NCBI GenBank assembly: GCA_019925095.2
Contig: CM034389.1
Coordinates: 14,577,435 to 14,641,434, forward strand
Length of the DNA: 64,000 nucleotides
Reading direction: 5' to 3'
Source: Dendrolimus kikuchii
Taxonomy: Eukaryota; Arthropoda; Insecta; Lepidoptera; Lasiocampidae
Below are positions 20,548 through 32,500 of the stretch, piece after piece; position 1 is the first letter of the stretch; each line of letters opens with the position of its first letter. The position numbers were made by a program, and so were the translations under genes. Under the pieces are notes generated by a model. The model worked only from the letters and a program-made list of their open reading frames with translations. It did no database searches and was not told the origin of the DNA.

Positions 20548-23500
20548 CTGCGAAAACAGGGTAGGTACAATAAATTCAAGGGTTAAAAATGCCACTTTAT
20601 TGTGATACACATTATTTTAATTACTGTTTAATTAATAATAAATGAGCGAATCGTCACCATTTACTTATGTAAAGTTTTGACGTCATAACTTTGAAAACTC
20701 GTACAAAATCAAGTTTTCGTGTAACATAATTTACAGTGTACACAAGTTCCCATCGTGAATATCCCATTTATTATATATATAATAGTATTTTCTTAAGTTC
20801 ACGTGACTAGTACACATAATAAAACGACGTTTTAACGGTTTTAAGTGTGGTACCTAAACTATTAAAACTTAGTTTAAAAAAAAGTAGTTCAATACAATAA
20901 ACAATCTTGAAAAAATTAAAAAAATCAATAGAAAAAATCACGAATCAAATGATACTTTGCAACCAATGATGCAAGTGGGCGGCACTTCGAATTGGCACAA
21001 CATTCTCATTTATAACTATGCAAGTCAGTCCAGTGATAATAATAAAGGACAGTGAGTATATTCTAAAATAACTTGGAGGCTGATGTTTCAATGAGCAGTT
21101 TTAATTTCAAACCGTTTAATATTGATTAAAAGTGAAAAGTATTAAATAAAAAATCGTAGATTTGTATTGAAATTCTCAACTGTTTAGCGAGATTTGCTTT
21201 TTCGAGCTGCCGGACGAAACCTTTGTGTGGCGTCAGTCAGAAACCTACAATTTAACCGAGTTGATGCTTGAATTGTTGAATACTTTTTTAAATTCAATTC
21301 AGTCATAAATTGTAATAGTAGATTGTTACACCACAGGTGAAAGTGACCTATTTAGTCACGAGATGGTTTGGCGCACGAGCGTAGTGAGGGCGCTAATAAT
21401 TCGAGCGCCTAAATAGGCCTGTCACCCGAGATTAACATTCTGCTTTTCAATCCGAACATGAGGAAAGTAAATAAAGACTGATTAGTTAAACAAACAACTA
21501 CTTCTCTAATGAAATGAGTAAATCCATATCTAAATCTGATGAACTCATTTAATATATCACATATGAAACATAAAGTTTTTTTTTTATCTGTAGCATTTTA
21601 CCAGCCAGTATTTTTTTGTCATTGATGATAGTAAGTATTTAGCACAAATTTACATAAATTAAATAATATTTTAGTGAAAAGTAATTTATAAGTATAAAAT
21701 AATGTTACAAAATTGTTGTTGCTTTTTACTATTTATTATTATTTTATTACTATTTATGTCGCGATTTAAAATTGGTTGTAAAAAGTTGAGACATTAGTAG
21801 TATGCATTATCTATGGTTCGCATAGTCTTTAAATTTTTTAACAGCAGGGAAAATCGTTTTCCAGGGACGAAAAATGCTGTTTTCATCCCCGTGATCAGGC
21901 AACTCCAAGCGTACTTTCAGAATATAAGAAATGAAAAAGTTATTTCCTGGGCGAATGTCACTCTTTAGCATTCTTTTTCCATAGACATTGTTAAAAAGAC
22001 GAAGACGACGAGTGGGGCACGCACCGTATAGGCGCGCCTTGATGGCCTGCGGCGGGAGGCTGCGCGCGAGCGGCGTGCCGGCGGGCGGCGGGCGCAGCGC
22101 GCGCGCCGGGAACAGCGCCAGGTCGCCGAAGTCGCAGAAGTACACCGACACCATCTCCGCCGACACCGAACCGGCCACCGTCACCCTGCCACACCACAAC
22201 ACAGGATTACCAACTCCTTAACATATTATTAGTACATACATATTATCACGTCAGTTTCCCGTGGGCGTAAGCAGAGACTATGGCGACCTCTATTTGCGAC
22301 GATGATGACAAACAACTTAATCTTTACTTTATCCATGCACGCAGCAGAGGCTTTTTACCTTCATTTTCTTGATACTTCAGCTATTTGATCATGGCGTGTT
22401 CATTGCGGTCTACTGACATCAATTCTACCATTCCTTTTTTTGTGAATCTACTTTCATCCATTCTCTCTATCTACATGCTCAAACCACCTTGATATCCCTT
22501 TTTCTCCTTATGTTATTACATCTTATTTCAAGTCACAAGGTTGGCACCAACACCCTTTTATGGACAGCCAAGCGCGCCTTGAAAGACATTTTCTGGCCGT
22601 TCATAAAGAGTTTAGCGCTCCATTCACCTTATCACCAGCCATTAATCTCCTTTCGATATCACTTTCATGCTTTGTCTCTGGCAATCACGCACTCTAAAAA
22701 TATTAATCCTTAAGCTAAAGTCAAATCCTCCTAATATCACCACAATTATTTGAAAACTCCTCTAAAAAAAGAACAATCTAGTTTTAGAATATTATTTGTT
22801 CATAACCTATTTACTGCATATAAGTAATGTTTTTGAAAGTTAGTAACTCCGTGTTAAGTTATTGTGGATGCTTTTGAATGTATATTATTATTTATGTAAC
22901 TGATTAAAAACTTGTGAAATCTAAAGCGAGCTAACTTACAGCAATTTTACACTTCAATCCTTATAAAAGTATTAGTTTAGATTTAAAATTAAACCGACTA
23001 AGACTTAATACTGGTATTTAATAATAGAAAAATCCTCCACGTGTGAGTCTGACTTAAGCATGGCCACTGTTTTGATAATAATATTACATTGAAATATTAT
23101 TTCTTGATTATTGCATAAATGATTCCACGGGACTTGAGACTTGAAAGCGCCACATTCATTCACTGAGTATAAGAGCTGAATACATAATAATTTATGCATT
23201 AGTTTCATCAGCTCTAAATTTTATCTGGAAAATAAAAATTTTAAAAATAAGGACACAAATAAAATAGTAATCAAATATCAATCGACTCGTTAGAATGAAT
23301 TTCAACAATTAGTAATATGAAAACACTTACACCACATGATTAATTCATTCAAAATAACTAAACCCACTACAATAACAAAAAATACAAACATAATAAAAAG
23401 AAATCTTAAAATGACTCATCTTTTTACAATCTGGGCCCAAGAATGTATGAAAACGTATCCATCTCTTTTAAAACAATTATATAAATACACACAATGAATG

Positions 23501-26500
23501 GTAAATAGTTCTGTATTCCTCACCTATACCATGTCGAGTCTTTGTCATAGAACACTGTGTAAAGTTCGCCACTAGCCGGGTTGGTCGGCGCGTCCAGCTC
23601 GGACAGCTTGGCGCACTCCACTTGCAGCGAGGACATCATCGTCTGCAGGGTGTGCCGAGTACTGTTTGGCTGGACCTATGTCAATGGTATTCATTAACAC
23701 TCGAACATAAAAATCATCTCCATATCCATTCTATTGTAATATAAATTCTTTAACACATAAACTTAAAAATTTATATCGTTTAAGCGTCATATTTTGTATT
23801 TTTCTAAAACAATTTGTTTTAACTTGAAACTGCAATGGCCGCTCATATGAAGGCACGTATCTCTAAACAATTACATATTTATAATAATGTGTAAGATATT
23901 TTTCAAAATAACCGATTCTAAAATGAACTTCAAGTTTACATTCGTACCATTACGGAAAACTTAATAAAATGCGAAAAAAATGTTTTAGAGCATAAAAACA
24001 ACAATTCATATAAAACGGAGTAAACGTCTACTTGATGTTTTGTAAGACTTGACGTCATATACAATGTGATAGGGGTTTTTTATACCATGTCATCAAAGGC
24101 TTTATAATTAATAACATATTTCTTTTCAATATTAAATAATCTTTACATAGTATAAAATAAAATGGCTTCTCGCGTCTATATATCCGCTAAAGAGGGGTTT
24201 ACACGGGTCGATTTTCGCCGTGCGGCTAGTCGCTTCATAAATTGCCTCACCAAGCCGCATCGCTAGCCCATTTACACAGGTGACTAAAATCGCATGCGGC
24301 TCGGTCAATACGTAGAATCGCGGTAGTGGAACAACGTGCGCGAAGCACTCCTTCCTGCAGTAGGCGATCGCCTGCAACTGATCGTTTACACGGTCGATTT
24401 TAGTCGCCGCGCGGCCAAAGTTGGATGCTTCCCAACTCTGGGGCTCGCGGCTTTAGTCACTTGTGACCTAGCTGAATTTCCATTTAGACAGTCGATTTTC
24501 GCCGCGCGCCAAAATATATAAAAACCTAATTAAGTTTTAATGTAAATAAAACAGAGCTACTGTCGAGGGCTTGAACCGCGGCGCGGCCGCGGGGAGGACT
24601 CGCCTTAGTTGATCTAACAATTTAAGTTCATTTCCATTAAGGCTAATTAAAAAAAACAATTCTATTAGTTTTTCTTCAAGATTCAAGTAGCCTCCTATTA
24701 TATGGTGTCCACCCTTAATTTTTAATTTTTCGTGGTTTCACGACACCTCTGTATAGCAGCAAAATTTCATCTAGGTAGTTTAACTTAAAAATGTTAATAT
24801 TTTAAATTATTTTGCTATCCTAAGTAATTTCATAATCTATTGACATACCAGTGTTTTCACCCACGACTAAGCCGCGGGTCAAATTCTATTCTCTTGATGC
24901 CCTAGAAAATCTGAAAGTTCTAAAAAGCTTTGAAAATGCTAAAAATTGTAAAAATCCTTAAAGTTCCAATAAACCCTAAAAGTTCTAAAAATCCCAAAAA
25001 GCCCTAAAAAGTCGCAAAAACTCTTAACAAGTCAAGGTTTTAAAAAATGCTAAGTAGTCCCAAAAAGCCCTAGAAAGGTCAAAAAGTCCTAAAACTCATG
25101 TGATAAAAATTCCTTAGTCTTACACCCTCAAAAAAATCCTAGTCCCGAATAGTCAGTATGTTGGTGTGGTAGTTGGAGCCATATGCGGCTATCCGGAAGC
25201 TATCCCATTTTCCAGGATGAAAAGTAACCTATATCCATCCTTGGTATTGAAATTACATATACATATCTAATTTAAACTAAATCGGTCCAGTAGTTATTCC
25301 ATGCAAGCGTGACACACAGACAGTCGACAGAGTTAAGGCTAGTTTAGACGATGCGAGCTGCTGACCAGACAGTAGACAGCTACTCGGTTTGTCTACTCGT
25401 AAGACAGCAGCTCAGCTCGCCTTTGCTGTCTACACGACACTAGTAGCTGCTGTCCAGTCTGTACGCAGTACTGCAGTACCGTACGCAGGCGCAGCACAAA
25501 ACATGGGTTCCGCTCAACGACGACTGTCCCGCTCGCACTGGCGAACTACTGCCGAACGCGTCTAAACGATGCGAGCGACGGCCGAGCTGCTGTCATGTAC
25601 GAGTTGCTGGCGGGCGAGCATGCGAGTGAAAACAAAAAAATCTTGAAGTAACTCGGATGCGAGCTACTGTCCAACTCGCACGTGCGAGTTACTCGTAAGT
25701 GACGTCCAAACAGTGCGAGTTACTGCAGTGCAGCTACTCGGCCGGCTGACTCGTACGCTAGCTCGCACTGTGTAAACTAGGCTTTAGTTTGTCATTTATA
25801 ATCAAATTATAGGGATATATGTACATATTATATAGAAATAGCTATTAGAAATATGACCGCCCACTGTACCCTAGGCGAGTTATGACAATCAAATCTATTT
25901 GGCAAAAGTCGTCTCACCACAAAGTTCCACGGGTTGGCCGCCATGGCGACGTGCACGTCGAAGCAGCGGCCGGGCGCAGGCAGCGGCGGCGGCGGCAGCG
26001 GCGCGTGCCGCTCCTCGCCCGCCGCGCTGCGAAATATGCGCTCCTTCTTGCGGTGCAGCGCCTCCACGGGGTCGCACGCACCGCCCCCCTCGCCCCCTTC
26101 GCCAACCTCGCCCACGCACCCGCCCTCCTTCGTCTTGCCGCTGATGCACAACAATAAAATCTTTATATATTGTTCGGGATGCAACTGGGTGTGGATAGAA
26201 ACACAATGTTAAAGGGAATCCGATAATAGGCGTCAAACATTTGTAGGTAGGCCAGGTAAAAGGCGCCTGTAATAAAGTGTATGTATGATGGGATTAATGA
26301 ATGTCGACGAGGCAAAAGATGTATGTCAAAATCGTAGCAAGTGGAAATCCATCAGGCGTGATAATATGTATAGTACGACCGACGAGTTGTGGCCCCTCCG
26401 AACATAGGCTTTGCGAACTTTCGCGCATGTACATTCGTGATTGTTCTCGAGAAAGTGATAACAACACGACCAATGCTGACGTGTGACTAAGACAGAATAC

Positions 26501-29500
26501 CTCGTAGTTCGTTCCAAGTATTGCCGAATAAGCATGAAGCAGCAAAAAGAGATGTGCAATGTCGTGTTATTTAATCAATTATTATTCGAATCAAATACTT
26601 GATTTAATGTATTTATATTTCTTAACTACACAATTAAGGAATATAAATACATTCATTTTCTATGTTCTAACAACGTTTAAATTTTCTCTAACTCAATAGA
26701 GTTAAAATTAATATAAATGTTTGTTGTTTTTAAAGCTAAAAAGTAATAATTTACGTATCATTATATTTTAAATACGGATAAAAAATCAATGAATAACGAA
26801 AAACGTGTAATTTGTTTTCAACATAATTATTATCAATTTATTTCGTTAATAAGCTTTATACCCAAGTTAATTGAATTAATTTTATTTAAAATTATCGATT
26901 ATTAAATTTAATCGAATAATCGTTGTTTTTGTTTACATTCGCTACATCTCTAGCTAAGACGATTTGCTTCGTAAAGTATGTTCTGCACAAATACTTGGCG
27001 CTAACTTCTGACGGGCCACGACTCATCAACCGTATTATATGTAACACATACATAAAAAACCCATAATTATAAGTGTTCGTGTAAACCGAACAGAGCGGAG
27101 TCCGCATCGATTAGCGAACACGCTTGGTCTCCTCACACGTGTCGCGTACAGGACACAATCATTTGATCAATTTATATCACTCATCTTTATAATTCGTTTT
27201 TCATAAGTTTATTATTATACATTTAGCATTTTATTTCACATATATAGCCAACTAAGTTACTATCATTTATCACCATATTCCATCATCATCATTGTCTCAT
27301 CATCACTATTAATTTGTGGCTACAGCGTGATACTGTAGTCCGTATAATTAATTCATGTTAGAACGTTGGCAAATATATAACACAAACGGCGTGCCTGGTG
27401 TCCATGTGCTCCTTGGGGCATTGCCGTGTGCGTTAAAAAGTGTAATATTAGAATGAGCACTCACTTCTGTAAAAAGTCGTACTCTATGAGAACACTATTG
27501 TTGACAGAGGCGAGCATATTCTGCGGACCGGTTCTCACGAAGAGCTCCACGTGCGGTGGGGCATGGGATGTGGTCGGCGCGTGCTGGGCGGGCGGCACGG
27601 CGCGGCACAGCACGCGCCGGCGCAGCAGCAACTCCCGCAGCCGGGCCACCATCCCGCCGGCAGCGCGCTCCGCCGTCCCGAGCCGCACCTGCATCGCCTG
27701 GACGACACATTCACTCAAATGATAACAACACTCTTACTGATCCGGATAAACAGCCCGCATTATTAACAGATTTCAAAAATTAGGAGGTTCTCAAGTCGTC
27801 TATGTTTTTTTTTTTTTGTATGTTCATTACTCAATTTCTCCGACAATTGTGGACCGATTTTCAAAAATTTCCTTTTAATCGAAAGGATATACTCTGGAAT
27901 TGGTCCCACTGTCACTATGTGAAGATCGGATGAGTGTAGTCAAGGGAAATTAAGAGAAACCTTCGAAAATTGTGAACCGACTTCTTTGTTACACAATATC
28001 TTCATCAATTGTGAAGCTATTTTCAATTTTTTTCCTTTATTCGTAGGCTTCCGTAGTCATCCCATGATTACCAAGTCAGGATCTGGTGAGCGGAACCCAG
28101 GACAATCGAGAGGAACCCTTATTAAAGAACGCCGAGCGCGCCTATATTCATCGGAAAAAAAAGGTTGTATACGCGTGCCAATATTACATTTTTTTTTATT
28201 GCAGGAGATCAGCAGACAGGCAGACGGCCCACTTGATGGAAAGCGGTTACCATCGCCTATGGACATTTGCAACAGCAAAATTGCTACAAATGCGTTGCTG
28301 CTCTCTTAAGGGAAACGGGAACCTGGTCACTAATGCCGGAACACAACTCAAGGTTGTTATGGCGACATAATTTAGACCAGGGGTGGTAGCCATCCAGTCG
28401 GGCAAATGCCCTACCACCTGGCTGTGGGTTGGTAAGTCGCCTCTTACGACAGGCCGCCCGGCCGCAGAAAATTGTATTCTTTCTCCGTTCTTGCACGGAT
28501 AAACATTTTCTACAGGCACTTAATTTTTTGGCATACATGTTACGCGATTTGACGATTTTCAAATTGTTTTGTTTTTTATTCGAAGGATTATACCCCAAGA
28601 TTATCGCCAGCTAAAAAGTAAAAAATATTTGCACTGCAGAATTACGATTAATTTTGATTAAGAAATCAACTATGACTATCACTTTATATTGTCTCGTATA
28701 CAGTACACAAATTCTTGGCCGCTTAGTGCATGAGTTCTAAAGAGCCAACATACCATCAGAATGGTCGCCGACGCCTCCAGCCACGCTACTTATTACGCGG
28801 CCTGCCTTAGAGACAGTCTAAATACTTAAAAAATACGATGGTGACTTACATAGATGATGGGCATGAAAAAAATCCAGTAGGACCTTTTTGATAGTACGGT
28901 GCTCACCTGTGGTGGATAGGCGTTCAATGCCGGCGAGAATGTCTGGAGAGGTACCAACGATGAGAGAGGAGCCCTGAGAATCAGGCCACTATCGACGAGT
29001 TGCGTCCGCACCGTTCCCTCGCCGTCGAGGCCGCTAATGATGGTGCAGCGAACCCTTAACACGAAAAATGAAAAATCGTATGTACAAATTGGTCTGTGAA
29101 GGTACATACATATTGTCACGCCTGTTTCTTATTGGGATAGGGGTAGGCAGAGACGATAGACCTCCATCTGCTACGACCCTGACAAACACTTTTCGCTTCA
29201 TCAACTTTCATTAATTTCTTGAACATTCACACTTATTTAAAGTGCTTTTTACCTGACCTTTTATCCGTGCAGGAACGGAGAAAGAATACAATTTCCTGCG
29301 GCCGGGCGGCCTGTCTTAAGAGGCGACAAAGGAACCCACAGCCAGGTGGTAGGGTATTTGCCCGACTGGATGGCTACCACCCCTGGTCTAGAGTATGCCG
29401 CCATAACAACCTTGAGTTGTGTTCCGGCATTAGTGACCAGGGTCGTCTCCCTTAAGAGAGCAGCAGTGCATTTGTAGCACCTTTGGTGTTGCAAATGTCC

Positions 29501-32500
29501 ATAGGTGATGGTAACCGCTTTCCATCAAGTGGGCAGTCTGCCTGTCTGCTGAACTCCTGCAATAAATAAATAAAAACCTTTCATCAAAATATCTTTAATT
29601 TGATCATGGTGAATACGTCGCGGTTGACCGGCATTGACCCTACCACTCACATGGCTGTCATAAACCTGTTTTGTGATTCTGTTTTCATTTATTCTCTCTA
29701 CGTGCCCAAACCACCTTAACATTCCTTTCTCAACTCGTGTCACTACATATTCTTTTTATTCACAACCTTCCCTTATCACACAACATAAGTGATATAAGAA
29801 AATCACTTATATTAACTTTCCAAATACTTCTCACAGCTCTCATTTCAGCTGTGTTTATCTTAGTTTCATGCGTCTTCTGCTATATCCAACTTTCACTGCC
29901 ATACATTAGTGTTGGTAATAACACTCCCTGACGGACAGCCAGGCGTGCCTTTACAGAATTATATATTCCGCCTGTTCATAACAAACTTAAGTGCTCCATT
30001 CACATTATTACCTGCTATTTCTCTCCTTTCAATATCACTCTCATGCTTTCCATCTCTTGTAAACATACTCCTAGGGTATACAAACTCTTTTAACTTGCTC
30101 TAGTTTTTCATTTCCTATTTGTATGTTACTTTGTTATTACATTACTACATTGTCATCTTTTCGTCTCTTTCAAACACTACAACTTTCGTCGTGTTCACAT
30201 TCATTTTCATATAAGGGTATGAAAATTCTTAAAAGATTCGTCCATAATCTGTGAAGGTGGGCCACGAGAATATAGCGACACCTCGAACACGCACCAGTCG
30301 CCGGCGAGCGTGCGCACGATGTATAGCGTGCCGGCGTTGGGCGGCGGGGCACTCGGCGCGGAGGGCAGCGGCCGCCGGTAGGGGCCGGCGGTGAGCAGCG
30401 CGAGCGCGTTGCGCACGAGAGCGGCGCCGCCCGCGCGCGACACCCACACGCGCCCCTCCTCGGTGACGCACCCCACCTCCACCTCGCACAGCTTCTGGGT
30501 GAGCGCGAACGCGCCCGCGATGCAGAAGTCGTGCACGATCTCCTTGTTCAGGTTGAGGTCGCGTTGCGTCGAAGTGTCGTAAAGCACGAGCGCCACCGCC
30601 GGGTCGTGGGGGTCGTGCCGCGGCCCCGGCGCCGCCACCAGCACCTCGCCCGGCAACCGCCGCCGCACTAGCTCCGCGCCGACGGCGCTCGCCGCGAGCT
30701 CCTCGGCGCCTTCCAAACGGCACAATATCGCCTAATCACCAATACAACCGATAAGAATCACAATCGACATCCAGTAAATAGGATACATTATATGACGGTT
30801 ACGATTAAAATAAATAAACCACCTGTGCAGGTAATTTTCTGAATTGTGGTTCCAATATTTTAATTTTATGTATTTGAACTACGTCGTCATCGCCGTGATC
30901 TCCCAAGAACACGGTCGCACAATCTTCTTCAATATCGAGAATTTTCGCCCGCTGCCAGCCACCATCATCAACATTAACTGCATACCTATACAATGTAAAA
31001 TACACAATGTTATTTGTATATTTAAAACTCCCCCTTGCAATTTTAATTGATCATATTGATTAAATGGCTTTCGTTAAAATGTAATCTCAAACATTTAACA
31101 TCCCACATAAATGTTTCGGTTCTAATTTATAGTCTTGGTCTAGTAATCAAAATACAATTCAATTACAACTTATCCATTAACAGTTAATGATTAGTTAGTT
31201 TTCTACGCGTGCCGAAACATTGACCGATCAAAGATTTAGATCTTGGTGGAATGCTTTTAAAACTTCAGATTATCTATCACAAACTTACTGTTATAATTCT
31301 TGCAATTCACGAAAGCGAGCGAGCTTTACTCGAGGTTGAACGTGTACATGCACTACGATAGTGTGCGTGTCTGACGGAGCGATCAGTTGCAAGCGCGCCA
31401 TCCAATCTGACCCGCTCATGGTGTCACGCACTCGCGTTCATCAAGTAGAGTCCGTTCGCTTTTGTGAATTACTAGAACTACTTCTGTTTATGTGTATTGT
31501 AAGGCTTCAACCTCATCGCAAGTGGTATGCTTGAAAGTTAGCCAGGAGGCAAGCTGCAAGGTCGAAATGCTTCAATACATTGTGGCCACACTGATAGCTG
31601 CCATGCTAGCATACCTGGTGTGTTTGTGTATGGTGTGGTGGTGATCTAAAGTGTTTGTAAACATGTATTTTGCTGTAGTAAAATGTCTCTCTCAAAGTTG
31701 TTTAGTAAATTGCTTCTCACAGAAAGCACTATCCTCAAATTTCCTTCACTTAACCAAAATTGTCGAGCATGTTGAGTGGGTACATGTTCGATAATTCCCA
31801 CATTGCATCGCAGTGATTCAAGCAAATAACCGACGAGTCCGTACGCGTCTCTAACCGCTAGGCTACTATCGAGGCGCCGAGCGTCCCACTAAGCGAGCGG
31901 TAGGGCCGCGCGCATTACATGCAATGTGTTGGTTTCCTAGAATGTATCATGTAAGCGATGAACTAACCTCTTGCCGCTAAGCGTACCACTTGCGTTGAGG
32001 CTGAAGCCTAAGGAGAAACTATCACACATATACGCTCCTAGTATCAGCACACTTACCATGCATTTTTAATAATCATTGATTTATCCACAGACGTTCCGGA
32101 ATGTTCGTAATATTTGGCCATGTCAGCTAGAAGCTCCTCAAATGCATCCTGTACGCATATAAGGTATTCGTTAAATACCCATTTTCTTAAAGGCAGCATA
32201 TATAAGAAACTACAAATATACCACTTACACTATACTCGGGTCCTATAATTCTGAGCCATATTTCGAGAGTTGAATTAGCAACAGTAACAAACACATTCCA
32301 AAAATCTTCATCTGGAAATTGTAAAGCTGGAAGTTCACTATCTATTGTGTCATCTATTAAATTTCCTTCTGGATATGAACTTGATTTTTCCTAAATGAAT
32401 ATAAAAATCATAAAATTAAGCTCCATTACATACAAGACAAATCATATTTGATTTTTTTTTTTATTCATTGAAGTCATAATACTTCATGTCAGAATTTCGA

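Larger units (their letters stand above)
30986..32056. other. TDRD7 intron 10
   Basis: Contains the two MITEs annotated at 31304-31470 and 31501-32009. The rest is AT-rich with nothing recognised. Confidence 0.5.

Noticed and set aside
25882..26212. Several overlapping GC-rich frames on both strands at TDRD7 exon 14
   Set aside because: Only the minus frame joins with correct phase to exons 13 and 15 and matches the family; the others are shadows.
27551..27783. Plus-strand GC-rich frames opposite TDRD7 exon 13
   Set aside because: Shadows caused by high GC at third positions of the real exon.
30207..30281. Read-through of TDRD7 exon 12 to 30207
   Set aside because: The residues after VFE do not resemble the family, and exon 13 joins in phase at 30282; the weak donor keeps this tentative.
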